Assembly (NCBI RefSeq): GCF_014133895.1
Contig: NC_050728.1
Span: forward strand, 124,001-188,000
Direction of reading: 5' to 3'
Source of the DNA: Torulaspora globosa
Taxonomy: Eukaryota; Ascomycota; Saccharomycetes; Saccharomycetales; Saccharomycetaceae
Length of the DNA: 64,000 nucleotides
The first letter of the stretch is position 1, and each line of letters opens with the position of its first letter. Of this stretch, positions 1-9,036 are shown piece by piece. A program made the translations under genes and the position numbers. Below the pieces are notes generated by a model that worked only from the letters and a program-made list of their open reading frames with translations, searched no databases and had not been told where the DNA came from.

Positions 1-1149
1 TCAAAGTCTCTGTCCCTGAGGTACACCAATTTCTGGTTTCGCTTCGTTTCACAAGAGCATCTGTTCAGGATCGATCTGAGTGTTTCATGATTTGTCCCAC
101 TATACAAGTGGAGAATCCATATATCACGCTCGTTTAATCCATTACGCTCATTAGACTTAGCGCCACGGAAATTGGTGGAGACAGTCAAACCAAGAGAACG
201 ACATGAAGTCTATACCGTCTCGCAATAGCCATCAGAATCTATTAAGCCTGCGAGAAAAGCTTCACGCACCACTATTTGCTCTGTTCGCATGAATAGAGGA
301 ACGCTCTTGGGCCATTTTTTTTTTCCATTTCCCAGGAATCTTAGTCCTTCGAGAAACTTAACTAGCGGGTTGTTTTTGTTCAAATTACGTACCGCGCCAT
401 TATAGGTGTGAAGGTATCCTGTTGCCTTAAAGCCCTCCCGAAGCTCGATTCTGAGACTCATACCCCAAACTTTTGCATTCTCCCGAAGTCTGGTGTTGAC
501 ATCGTCATCTTCAGAGTGCAAAGCGAAGGCTGCTCCTTTTCTGTAACCATCACCAATCCAGAACCTTAACAACCATGCCATGGCTTCAAGCTGCCCTGCA
601 GTAATTTTCCTTTCGAAACATTGTTCCAAGCATGGCCCAAGACAGGTATCTCTATCGATATAGGTTGCAAAATCATACTAGAAGTAGCCGGACAAGTCGT
701 CTGCCTCACATTGCCAATTAAAGCATCTTCCGTCGCTCCGCAGTACCATTGGCTACGGAATCGTCTCGATTTTTCCTTGATGATCTTGATAATTCGACCA
801 TCCGTTGTTTGATGATCAGCCAGCTGAGACACGGAAACCTCCACGCCCTTTCTTGGCTATCTGGATCCTCTGTTTCGTCCTCAAAGTCAGTTGTTGTCTC
901 TTGGAACATGTCATTTCGATTATGCCCCACCGAGGGATCTTGCAAGGGATCTTGCAAGTGTGCGTGGTTGGTCTTTTGTCGAATTGTGACCAAATCATGG
1001 TCACCTCTTAACACAGCCTCGACTTTTGCCGCACCTCCATGAGATGTCAGAACTTCATCGCCAACTTTGATGTTTCAATTGGCACAGCCAACCTTTGTAC
1101 CTGGTACCAAACCACCAATGAACGGTGGTTCACCGCTGATGCTCTGCAT
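1..1149 (-). pseudogene. HO: HO-family LAGLIDADG homing endonuclease, decayed and partial
   Basis: This is a relic of the HO / VMA1-intein (VDE) / WHO family of homing endonucleases, which cut DNA at a long target; HO starts mating-type switching. Reading leftwards from an ATG at 1149, a Hint-like start (PGTKV, then IKVGDEVL and IRQKTNH) is broken by a TGA. A shifted frame gives MTCSKRQQLTLRT, like the family's TCNATHELVVRT box but with His lost. Another frame gives TTDGRIIKIIKEK. A fourth gives ADDLSGYF, a TAG, then a long block (629-210) with AWLLRFWIGDG, LRENAKVWG, RNLNKNNP and VREAFLAGLIDSDGY. After a further TAG, CRSLGLTV and GTNHETLRSILNRC follow to the window edge. The motifs LRENAK and RNLxKNNP favour HO over VDE from remembered sequences. 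At least three frameshifts, several stops and missing residues make it non-functional. The C-terminal zinc-finger part would lie outside the window. Confidence 0.85.
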
Positions 1150-1660
1150 TGAGACGAAATCAGTCGCTCTTTTACACACCACAGGGATGGTGCAATGTAG
1201 TGGTACGTTGATTCAATTGGGGCTACGAAGACGGATGGTGCCAAAGAGACGAGTGATTGATGAAGAGGTTAGTTTATCGGTAAGATGAGAGGAAGGATGG
1301 GTGTAGCCAAGACACCCATAACTTTTACCCGAACATCCTCAAGCTTTGCACGTTTCAACCACTTATCGGGCCTCGCGCTGCCGACGACGTACTGAGGCAG
1401 CAGGTGCTGGCCGCCAGCTTCCGCCACAGTTCAGCGGCGTCGCCACAGTTGTGAAAAATTTGGTATACGATCGTAAAGCTGACTTCTCTGGCTAGTGGCA
1501 GCTGCAGCGCAAGCGGTGGTAAAAGAGCACATGGAACACAACCACGTTGGCCAATGCATCGGCCGCGAGAAGCAGTATATATAGCGAAGAGAACGCTAGT
1601 GTAGTGCGTGTGTAACGGCCAGATTAGAAGCAGCAGTGAACCAACTGAGCTACACAGGCA
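1150..1660 (+). promoter_or_regulatory. SAM promoter region with paired Met31/32-like sites and TATA box
   Basis: This 511-base gap holds no credible gene. GCCACAG occurs at 1423-1429 and 1442-1448, and both are followed by TT, so the other strand reads AACTGTGGC twice, 19 bases apart. That matches the AAACTGTGGC site known for Met31/Met32 in S. cerevisiae sulfur-metabolism genes. A TATATATA box lies at 1576-1583, about 78 bases before the SAM ATG. No CACGTG (Cbf1) site was seen. That these sites function is inferred from the known regulation of SAM genes. Confidence 0.55.
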
Positions 1661-2809
1661 ATGGCAGGCACTTTCCTTTTCACTTCAGAGTCCGTGGGTG
1701 AGGGCCACCCAGACAAGATCTGCGACCAGGTGTCGGATGCGATCCTGGACGCGTGTCTCGCGGAGGACCCGCTGTCCAAGGTTGCGTGCGAGACGGCAGC
1801 CAAGACCGGTATGATCATGGTGTTCGGCGAGATCACGACGCGCGCAAAGCTCGACTACCAGAAGATCGTCAGAGAGACGATCAAGAAGATCGGGTACGAC
1901 TCGTCGGACAAGGGGTTCGACTACAAGACGTGCAACGTGCTGGTGGCCGTGGAGCAGCAGTCGCCGGACATCGCGCAGGGCCTGCACTACGAAAAGGCGA
2001 TCGAGGAGCTCGGCGCCGGTGACCAGGGTATCATGTTCGGGTATGCGACCGACGAGACGCCGGAGCACCTGCCATTGACCATCCTGTTGGCACACAAGCT
2101 GAACATGGCGATGGCGGACGCGCGCAGAGACGGGTCGCTGCCATGGTTGAGACCGGACACAAAGACGCAGGTGACCGTGGAGTACGAGGATGACCACGGA
2201 AGGTGGATCCCGCGGAGAATCGACACGGTGGTTGTGTCCGCGCAACACGCGGAGGAGATCTCGACCGCGGACTTGAGACAGGCGATCAGGACCGAGATCA
2301 TCGAGAAGGTGATCCCCGCGGAGTTGCTCGACGAGAACACCAAGTACTACATCCAGCCTTCGGGCAGATTCGTGATCGGCGGTCCGCAGGGTGACGCCGG
2401 TCTGACCGGCAGGAAGATCATCGTCGACGCGTACGGCGGTGCGTCTGCTGTCGGCGGCGGTGCGTTCTCCGGTAAGGACTACTCCAAGGTGGACCGTTCC
2501 GCGGCTTACGCGGCCAGATGGGTCGCCAAGTCGCTGGTGGAGGCCGGGCTCGTCAAGAGGGTGCAGGTGCAGTTCTCGTACGCGATCGGTATCGCGGAGC
2601 CCTTGTCGCTCCATGTGGACACGTACGGTACCGCGACCAAGTCGGACGAGGAGATCATCGAGATCATCAAGAAGAACTTCGACTTGAGACCGGGTGTGCT
2701 GGTCAGGGAACTGGACTTGGCCAGACCTATCTACCTGCCAACCGCGTCGTACGGCCACTTCACCAACCAGGACTACCCATGGGAAAAGCCAAAGAAGTTG
2801 GTTCTATGA
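1661..2809 (+). CDS. SAM1: S-adenosylmethionine synthetase
   Basis: The protein makes S-adenosylmethionine from methionine and ATP in the cytosol, feeding methylation and sulfur metabolism. It is 382 residues long, the same as S. cerevisiae Sam1. Family signatures are plain: [16 protein letters not shown] near residue 14, [15 protein letters not shown] near 118, and the glycine-rich GGGAFSGKD loop near 265. Codon use is strongly biased, with C or G ending most codons, as expected for a highly expressed gene and unlike its neighbours. The gene lies next to VTA1 and SWI6, as SAM1 (YLR180W) does in S. cerevisiae, while LCD1 and RPL37 nearby echo the SAM2 locus. It is therefore best seen as the single unduplicated ancestor of SAM1 and SAM2; the symbol is nominal. 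Confidence 0.97.
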   Translation: MAGTFLFTSESVGEGHPDKICDQVSDAILDACLAEDPLSKVACETAAKTGMIMVFGEITTRAKLDYQKIVRETIKKIGYDSSDKGFDYKTCNVLVAVEQQSPDIAQGLHYEKAIEELGAGDQGIMFGYATDETPEHLPLTILLAHKLNMAMADARRDGSLPWLRPDTKTQVTVEYEDDHGRWIPRRIDTVVVSAQHAEEISTADLRQAIRTEIIEKVIPAELLDENTKYYIQPSGRFVIGGPQGDAGLTGRKIIVDAYGGASAVGGGAFSGKDYSKVDRSAAYAARWVAKSLVEAGLVKRVQVQFSYAIGIAEPLSLHVDTYGTATKSDEEIIEIIKKNFDLRPGVLVRELDLARPIYLPTASYGHFTNQDYPWEKPKKLVL

Positions 2810-2995
2810 GGTCGCTTCGTTTCACCCGCCAACTGTGTTGATTTGCTCAACTCAAATCATGTACATTATGCTTTCAACGATGGTCTGTCGCGCTCCGCGG
2901 CGTCTGCAGACGATCTAGGTCATATTCTTCATTCCAGATAAGATTAATATACGCATATAGAATTTCGCAAGAAAACCTTCAACGGGCTCGCTGTA

Positions 2996-3976
2996 TTACT
3001 GCAAAGCGTTCAGTATTTCCAACGCGTTGAGTAGCTCGTCTCGAGCTGTAGGGATGTCGTCGTAGTTCAGGGCGCTGATCGCGTACTTGGCCATCTTTTG
3101 CGCCTTCTCTATTTGGGTGGACTTTTCCATCATGGACCGCAGCTGGTCCTGCGTGAACCTGCGATTCTCGCTGGCGGCTTCTTTGCGCTGCTTCTCGGGC
3201 ACTACATCCGGCACTTTTTCCTCTTCTGCTTCAGAATCGATAAACTTGGGCTCTTCACCAATTGCGGGCTCGTCGTTGCGATCGCCGCGACCAGGCCTCG
3301 TGCCCGGTGCTTCGGGCAGCGATATGTCTGCCGTAGACGTCCCTTCTCCGTTGTCTGACCCGTCCTTTTCTGCTGTTCTCAGCCTCCTGAGCATCGCACT
3401 GATCTCGTCGTCGGATGAACCGTCTTCGGGCTCCTGTACAGGTGAATCGGCCACTGGTGCAAGGCCGCCAGCTGGCGCGTCCTGGTTCGCGGTGTCTCCC
3501 ATCTCTCCCTTAGCCAGTTTCGTCAGATATACCTTGCAGTACTTTATCCGCCTCTGCAGCGAGCCATCCCCGTCCTCCCACAGGTTCAGGATGCACGAAA
3601 ACAAGTCGATACAGCACCACAGGCCCCGCTGCAGCGTGTAGTCCCACGGTCCACTCTGGATCTGCTTCAGCTTCCCGTTGTATAGCGACATGGCGAAGTT
3701 CAGGATGTATGTCTTAGCCTTTTCCTGGTCGCGTATCAAGGTGTAGACAGAGCTTTCAGCCTGCGATCCTTCAGCAGACTCGACCGAGCTCTTGTAATCC
3801 TCCACAGTCCTCATCAGCTCCGACAATTGGTCCATAAATTCCGCTGTGCTCACTTCATCGCCCAGGATCACCTTTATAGCGTACAGCCTCAAGTAGTACC
3901 CGATAATTTGCAGCCCGGTAAGATCGAAATCAGCAGACGTGGCAATCAGCCGGTTAATGGCGGCCTTGGACACCAT
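2996..3976 (-). CDS. VTA1: Vta1, activator of the Vps4 ATPase in multivesicular body sorting
   Basis: Vta1 binds the AAA ATPase Vps4 on endosomes and stimulates disassembly of ESCRT-III. The 326 residues match the usual yeast length (about 330). The N-terminal half (roughly 1-165) is the helical tandem-MIT-like domain, with the opening VSKAAINRLIATSADFD and the segment YYLRLYAIKVIL. A long acidic, Ser/Pro-rich linker follows (about 165-270). The last 50 residues, with KAQKMAKYAISALNYDD and ARDELLNALEIL, form the VSL domain that dimerises and binds Vps4. The start is the only ATG in good position. The gene is convergent with SAM and divergent from SWI6, as at YLR181C. Confidence 0.93.
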   Translation of the reverse strand: MVSKAAINRLIATSADFDLTGLQIIGYYLRLYAIKVILGDEVSTAEFMDQLSELMRTVEDYKSSVESAEGSQAESSVYTLIRDQEKAKTYILNFAMSLYNGKLKQIQSGPWDYTLQRGLWCCIDLFSCILNLWEDGDGSLQRRIKYCKVYLTKLAKGEMGDTANQDAPAGGLAPVADSPVQEPEDGSSDDEISAMLRRLRTAEKDGSDNGEGTSTADISLPEAPGTRPGRGDRNDEPAIGEEPKFIDSEAEEEKVPDVVPEKQRKEAASENRRFTQDQLRSMMEKSTQIEKAQKMAKYAISALNYDDIPTARDELLNALEILNALQ

Positions 3977-4154
3977 AGCAGCAGGCTATACCAGCTACTA
4001 GTGCTAGTGGTCCTTAATAGTAGTCGCCTCGGACGGTTCTATTGATCAATCGCGTATACACGACAACTTTTCACGTAGTTAACCAAGTGTACGCTATAAC
4101 CTGAGGTCTAAAGCAGGTCTTGAGCTACCGGTTGAATCGCTAAGGTGGTCGGCG

Positions 4155-6437
4155 ATGTCTGTCGTGGAAGCCACCAAGCTAATTGGTGAGAAAGCGAGTT
4201 TGACTCTGAAGAAGAGCACTGAAACGGGGTACTTTCTGTTGAGGCCGTTCCTGCCTCTGTTGCAGCATTGCAGCCAATTGAATGGAGATCTGCAGTTCGA
4301 TAATGTGGACTTGGGCGCAGACCAGTTAAGCATGGAGCAGGAGGATGCGCTTTTATCGCAATACGGGATTCTGGTAGACACAAACGATGCTGGCGAAAAA
4401 TGGATAACGGGTGACAAGGCACATGAGCTGTTAGAGATGCTGAACTTGGGACATCTGTTTCAGGACGCCTTTAGCCGCAATAAGAGCGTGGATGGAGTCG
4501 CTCACGCCGAGAATGCTGGCCTCGGAGATCAGGCGACAGACCCAGAGAGTCGCGAGGACCAGTCGAATGGCCAGGGCCCTGCAACAGAGTCACAGCAGTA
4601 TCGTGACACAGCAGGGAATAAGTCTATCAAGAGAGTGAGTAAGGATATAGAGCTTGCCGGAAACTCGCAGAAGGGGCTGGGCTCACCGCTTAAGAAACTA
4701 CGCCTTGATAGTGAAAAGAATGAGAACCTGGAAGAGAATCCGGACGAGAAAGCTTTGGCCACTAGGCCGATTTGCACCTTTCGTCACGACACAGACCATC
4801 TGTCTGAATCTCCGGTAATTCAGAGAGCCCAGGCGGCCGTGTTTGTCTCGGATAATAGCCAGAGAATAAAACTAGAAACGTTCTTACAGAGACTCCTCTT
4901 CCCTACGGCACAGGATATGGCGTCTCCGTCTTCATCAAACGCTTCCCATTCGGTGCCTTTTGAAGATTTACTGCACGAGGTCGATCTGGCACATTCGCAT
5001 GTACCGTTGAACCTTAATATTCCAGTGGATGAAAGAGGGAACACTCCACTTCATTGGCTGGCGTCAATTGCCAATCTGGAACTAGTCAAGAAACTAGTGG
5101 AACACGGATCTAACAGGCTGATCGGTGATAATATTGGTGAATCGGCGCTGGTGAAAGCAGTTAAATCGGTTAACAACTATGACTCAGGAACCTTTGAGGA
5201 ACTGTTAGATTATCTTTATCCATGTCTTATTCTGGAAGATTCCATGAATAGAACCATCCTCCATCACATTGTGATAACGTCCGGCATGGCAGGATGCTCT
5301 GCGGCGGCCAAATATTATTTGGACATTTTGATGGGGTGGATCGTGAAGAAACAATCGAGGCCTCTAACGGGCGCAGGAAGCGACAAGATTTTGGAAGCAT
5401 TGGATTTGAAGTGGGTGATTAATAATATGCTAAACGCTGTTGACTCTAACGGTGATACTTCTCTTAACATTGCTTCCCGGTTGGGAAACGTTGCCATAGT
5501 AGACGCTTTGCTAGACTATGGTGCAGATCCGTACGTGGCCAACAAGTCGGGCCTAAGACCGGTGGACTTCGGTGCGGGCACGACAAAATTGCATTACAAC
5601 GGAGCGTCAAACTTGAATCTGGAAAACCCTATAGCAGATTCCCTTTCACACGACCAGAATGGTACTAATCTGCCCGATACCATGTCTCTGATAAAGAGCA
5701 TGCAATCTTTATTGTCAACCGTCTCACAGGACTACAATGCAGAAGTCAAGGAGTATCAGGAAAAGCTAAATAAGCTGCATAAGGAATTGAATGCACAGCG
5801 TGAACTGCTGGCTGCCTCAAGAGATCGCCTTGCACATGCAAAACAACTAAAGGATGAGTATATTCTGTTGAGAGATCAACTTAACAACCTAAAGCAAGGT
5901 ATTATAGAGGAAGGTGAAAAGTTCCAAAAGGAATGCAAAAATCTCGGATTGAATTCGGAGGATGCTGCCGGCGCTGATTGGGATTCTAGCGAATTTGACG
6001 CTGATGAACCTTTTCGAGTTGATTTTATATATGAGATCCTCGAAAAGAAGCTTGCAGCTCAATACAACGGGGATATTGATAAACTTCTTACTGCCGAATC
6101 TACTGATAGTGTCTTAGAAGAAGTACGATCCCAGTACTCTGCACAACACGACAATGATAAATTAGACTCTTTACTACCGCCATCAGTCTTGCTTAAGGCA
6201 AGGATAAATGCATACAAAAGGAACGACAAACAGTTGGACAACGCAATTGCCGAGATTCAACAAAAACAACAGGATTTAGAGGGTAAATTTCGCAGGGTGC
6301 TATGTCTTTGCCTGAAAATTGATGAAGATAAGGTTGACGATATGCTCGACGGACTACTGCAGGCAATATCTTCTGAGGACCCACAGGATGTGGATACGGA
6401 TGAAATGCATGATTTTTTGAAGAAGCACAACGTTTGA
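4155..6437 (+). CDS. SWI6: Swi6, shared cofactor of the SBF and MBF G1/S transcription factors
   Basis: Swi6 pairs with Swi4 (SBF) or Mbp1 (MBF) to drive late-G1 genes. At 760 residues it is a little shorter than S. cerevisiae Swi6 (803). An N-terminal domain (about 1-110) resembles the Swi6 winged fold. SPLKKLR starting at Ser177 matches the known nuclear localisation signal with a CDK-type SP site. Ankyrin repeats run from about 290 (GNTPLHWLASIANLELV) to about 460 (NGDTSLNIASRLGN). A leucine- and glutamine-rich coiled coil follows (about 525-590), then the helical C-terminus that binds its partners in the family. The gene is divergent from VTA1 and convergent with TOS4, as at YLR182W. Confidence 0.95.
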   Translation: MSVVEATKLIGEKASLTLKKSTETGYFLLRPFLPLLQHCSQLNGDLQFDNVDLGADQLSMEQEDALLSQYGILVDTNDAGEKWITGDKAHELLEMLNLGHLFQDAFSRNKSVDGVAHAENAGLGDQATDPESREDQSNGQGPATESQQYRDTAGNKSIKRVSKDIELAGNSQKGLGSPLKKLRLDSEKNENLEENPDEKALATRPICTFRHDTDHLSESPVIQRAQAAVFVSDNSQRIKLETFLQRLLFPTAQDMASPSSSNASHSVPFEDLLHEVDLAHSHVPLNLNIPVDERGNTPLHWLASIANLELVKKLVEHGSNRLIGDNIGESALVKAVKSVNNYDSGTFEELLDYLYPCLILEDSMNRTILHHIVITSGMAGCSAAAKYYLDILMGWIVKKQSRPLTGAGSDKILEALDLKWVINNMLNAVDSNGDTSLNIASRLGNVAIVDALLDYGADPYVANKSGLRPVDFGAGTTKLHYNGASNLNLENPIADSLSHDQNGTNLPDTMSLIKSMQSLLSTVSQDYNAEVKEYQEKLNKLHKELNAQRELLAASRDRLAHAKQLKDEYILLRDQLNNLKQGIIEEGEKFQKECKNLGLNSEDAAGADWDSSEFDADEPFRVDFIYEILEKKLAAQYNGDIDKLLTAESTDSVLEEVRSQYSAQHDNDKLDSLLPPSVLLKARINAYKRNDKQLDNAIAEIQQKQQDLEGKFRRVLCLCLKIDEDKVDDMLDGLLQAISSEDPQDVDTDEMHDFLKKHNV

Positions 6438-6511
6438 AATCTGAAGCATTTCATGACTACATATATATGACGATTTTAGTTTATCGATTTTCTGAGTTTT
6501 CGAGACTGCTA

Positions 6512-7993
6512 TTATTTCGCAGGTTTTTTCCAAAAGTACTGTTTATGAGTTCTTCTGCAAGCTCTGAGACCAGACCTACCGCCTTTGAGCGCTGTAACCA
6601 AGTTCCTCCTTTCGGCGTCAGGATCATTCTCCAGGTCATAATAATATTCCTCATCTAAGGGTTTGCCAGCGGCATCTTTCCCTTCACGGTGGATGATGCC
6701 AATGCAACGCTCGTCCTTAAGAAGAGCACGCAGTTCACACCGCGACAAAACGCTGGTCTTTGAGTTTACCTGTTGCAACTGGCACAGCGGAGTCTGTTGG
6801 ACATTGGCGAATGCCAAATGATTAGCCAATACGTGTTGCAGCTCTTTGCATCGGATGCCGCGCTCTTCTAAAGAAAGTAAGATTTCTGCAACAGTCCTAT
6901 TACCATTACTGTTGGGCTTATGTTGCTTTCTCTTATGTTGTTCTTCGATTTTATCGAGTGCTGGCTGGCTGGCCAAGATGGGGATAGCATCACGTAAAAT
7001 TGGCAAAGGTGTGAGTTGTCGTTCTCGATCCTCGATTTTAACATCCTTCTTAGGCTTTTTTGGAGTTGAAGGAGTATTGGTGAGCAATGACGTGGACGGC
7101 GTAGTGTACGTCGTCGAGGCAGGTGGATATATTGGCTCATCTAATGGTTCCTGCTCGTGCAAGGCGGCCTTTGCCTGAACAGTGGGAGGTGATTGAGGTA
7201 CCTTGATAAATTTCCTTGGGGTTGTTGTAGTTGTTGTTTCACAGAGGTCGGCATCCTGGGGTAACAACATGAGTGCTTCATCCTCCGTTTCGGTACTGTT
7301 GATGTCAGTTTCATCGTATAGATTCATCAGCGTCAGATGTGCTTCAGCTTGTCTGAAATCAATTATAGTGCCATCGATGTACGGCATGAACACAGACTCG
7401 CCCTTCAACAGAACAAACGACGTGATGTCATTCAACTTCTCGATATCCTTGTCGCTAATCCAGTCTGGGGAATCGAATTGGTCGGTGAGTAGCTGATAAC
7501 TGTTTCCCGTATCTGCTTTTCTCAGACGACACTTCAATTGCTGGGGAACCACGACGACGATACCATTAACCCCGTTACATTCCAGCTTGACTTCATTCCG
7601 CTGGGGAATGTAAGTAATAAATGCATGTTGTCTGGAGATGTGCTTCTTGCTTGGCAACACGATGTCGCAAACCGATCTCTTACGTCCAATTGCCAGCCTA
7701 GTACATCCACGGGGGTCTAATTCGATTGGGAAACTTTTGTTTGAGGACCTTCTGCCACTTTTCGGCGCGACTTCCACGGTCCTGATGGGTGATGAAGACC
7801 TACCCGTGCTAGAGGAAGCTACCGGCGTAGGATAATGCTGATGTTCGTGATACAATTGATCAACACGTCTCTTTCCAGCTACTTGTTCGGCTTCAATGAG
7901 CTGAAAGTCGTCCGACGACGGTTGATAAAATGGATTGTCAGTTTGTGCTGCGGAGCCCAACACCGGGGATGATGGTGGGAAAGTATTGATCAT
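6512..7993 (-). CDS. TOS4: FHA-domain transcription regulator of the Tos4/Plm2 family
   Basis: Tos4 and Plm2 are G1/S-expressed chromatin-associated FHA proteins. This one has 493 residues, close to Tos4 (489). The FHA domain spans about 98-175: GRKRSVCDIVLP (Gly103, Arg104), then KHISRQHAFI with Ser120, Arg121 and His123 at the phosphopeptide-binding surface, then Asn140-Gly141. The rest is Ser/Thr/Pro-rich and probably disordered, except for a conserved C-terminal block with EEYYYDLENDPDAERRNLV. It is convergent with SWI6 and shares an upstream region with RPL37 that holds two ACGCGT sites, fitting its known status as an SBF/MBF target. It is the single counterpart of the TOS4/PLM2 pair. 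Confidence 0.9.
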   Translation of the reverse strand: MINTFPPSSPVLGSAAQTDNPFYQPSSDDFQLIEAEQVAGKRRVDQLYHEHQHYPTPVASSSTGRSSSPIRTVEVAPKSGRRSSNKSFPIELDPRGCTRLAIGRKRSVCDIVLPSKKHISRQHAFITYIPQRNEVKLECNGVNGIVVVVPQQLKCRLRKADTGNSYQLLTDQFDSPDWISDKDIEKLNDITSFVLLKGESVFMPYIDGTIIDFRQAEAHLTLMNLYDETDINSTETEDEALMLLPQDADLCETTTTTTPRKFIKVPQSPPTVQAKAALHEQEPLDEPIYPPASTTYTTPSTSLLTNTPSTPKKPKKDVKIEDRERQLTPLPILRDAIPILASQPALDKIEEQHKRKQHKPNSNGNRTVAEILLSLEERGIRCKELQHVLANHLAFANVQQTPLCQLQQVNSKTSVLSRCELRALLKDERCIGIIHREGKDAAGKPLDEEYYYDLENDPDAERRNLVTALKGGRSGLRACRRTHKQYFWKKPAK

Positions 7994-8476
7994 TGCGGTG
8001 CTCTGCTTAAACTAAAACTTGCCAATCTAGAGTGATGAATTGCGATAAAATATATCAATTCTAAACGTCACAATTTTTTAGTCTGCAACTTGGTTCTTCA
8101 TTATGGTTAATACTTCTAAGGTGACGCGTAAACGATGTGACGCCAAAGTTCCCGCTCCCAGAAATGTAAACTTTCGTCTTACACGATTAATATGCTGACG
8201 CGTTTTCCTGGGACTGTTTTGAAAGACCCAAACATCCAGATTTCGGACATCAAAATCCGAACACCCACTGTTTCGAGAAAAAAAGTTGCGTGGCTTTCAG
8301 ATTTCGCCGACGGTGACGAAAAAACTAGACGCGGCGCGGTGAGCAGCGCTGGATGATGATACCGAACTTACAGTAGGGAATCGTCAACGGTCATACTGCC
8401 AAATATGAGTGAATGAATTCGTAAATCTTCGATTTGTAGTGCTGAAGGAAGCTAAGAAAGTAGCATATCAGCAAAG
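7994..8476. other. Divergent intergenic region between TOS4 and RPL37
   Basis: This stretch of 483 bases has no credible gene. Besides the two MCB sites it contains ACATCCAGA near 8232 and ACACCCACTG near 8261. These are weak matches to the Rap1 consensus ACACCCAnACAT and sit 215-245 bases before the RPL37 start, where ribosomal protein genes usually carry Rap1 sites. A and T runs follow near 8280 and 8320. The Rap1 reading is tentative. Confidence 0.35.
8124..8203. promoter_or_regulatory. Two MCB (ACGCGT) elements upstream of TOS4
   Basis: ACGCGT stands at 8124-8129 and 8198-8203, each preceded by TG. They lie about 130 and 205 bases upstream of the TOS4 ATG and about 275-350 bases upstream of RPL37. 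ACGCGT is the established binding core of MBF (Mbp1-Swi6). Position and the known regulation of TOS4 suggest they serve that gene; this is inference. Confidence 0.6.
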
Positions 8477-8980
8477 ATGGGTAGTATGTAACTGAGATAT
8501 GCCGAAACCTGGGATTAGATGGATGATGAGGAAACTGCAGAGGCATAAAATGGATATCGATTCCTGTGACTGAAATTTCAAACCAAAGTAATGGCGAAGC
8601 ATTGTTGCTTACTGGCAGCCAACAGCTGATGGAAATGCCAATTCCATGACCTAGCAGAAAATCATCCGGATTGACTTTAAAATATATCTCATACTAACGA
8701 AGTTTTTCAATGTTGATCAGAGGGTACTCCTTCATTCGGTAAACGTCACAACAAGTCCCACACTTTGTGTAACAGATGTGGTCGTCGTTCCTTCCATGTT
8801 CAAAAGAAGACCTGTGCTTCTTGCGGTTACCCAGCTGCCAAGACCAGATCTTACAACTGGGGTGCTAAGGCTAAGAGAAGAAAGACCACTGGTACTGGTA
8901 GAATGAGATACCTAAAGACCGTTTCTAGAAAGTTCAAGAACGGTTTCCAGACTGGTGTCCCAAAGTCTGAATCTGCTTAA
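8477..8980 (+). CDS. RPL37A: Ribosomal protein L37 (eL37), with one intron
   Basis: This is a zinc-binding protein of the large ribosomal subunit. The gene is split. Exon 1 is only 7 bases (8477-8483, ATGGGTA). The intron is 8484-8720, and exon 2 is 8721-8980. Joined, they encode 88 residues starting [14 protein letters not shown], the exact length of S. cerevisiae Rpl37. The Lys3 codon is split by the intron. The zinc-finger cysteines are in CNRCG and CASCG. The protein is highly basic, and its codons favour highly expressed forms. It lies between TOS4 and LCD1, matching RPL37A (YLR185W) beside TOS4 and RPL37B (YDR500C) beside LCD1, so it is the unduplicated ancestor of both. It is convergent with LCD1, 56 bases away. 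Confidence 0.97.
8484..8720 (+). other. Spliceosomal intron of RPL37
   Basis: The 237-base intron begins GTATGT directly after the 7-base first exon, has a perfect TACTAAC branch site at 8692-8698, and ends in CAG at 8718-8720. Splicing restores the reading frame and the conserved N-terminus MGKGTPSFG. Intron placement after codon position 1 of the third codon matches S. cerevisiae RPL37A/B as remembered. Confidence 0.95.
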
Positions 8981-9036
8981 GTGCACGTTCCGGTAGGTAC
9001 TTTTTTGTATGCAATCTAAATCATAATCTTTAAGGT

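Noticed and set aside
1685..2758. 357-codon minus-strand frame opposite SAM
   Set aside because: It is a shadow of the strongly biased G/C-ending codons of SAM; its Arg/Leu/Val-rich product has no features.
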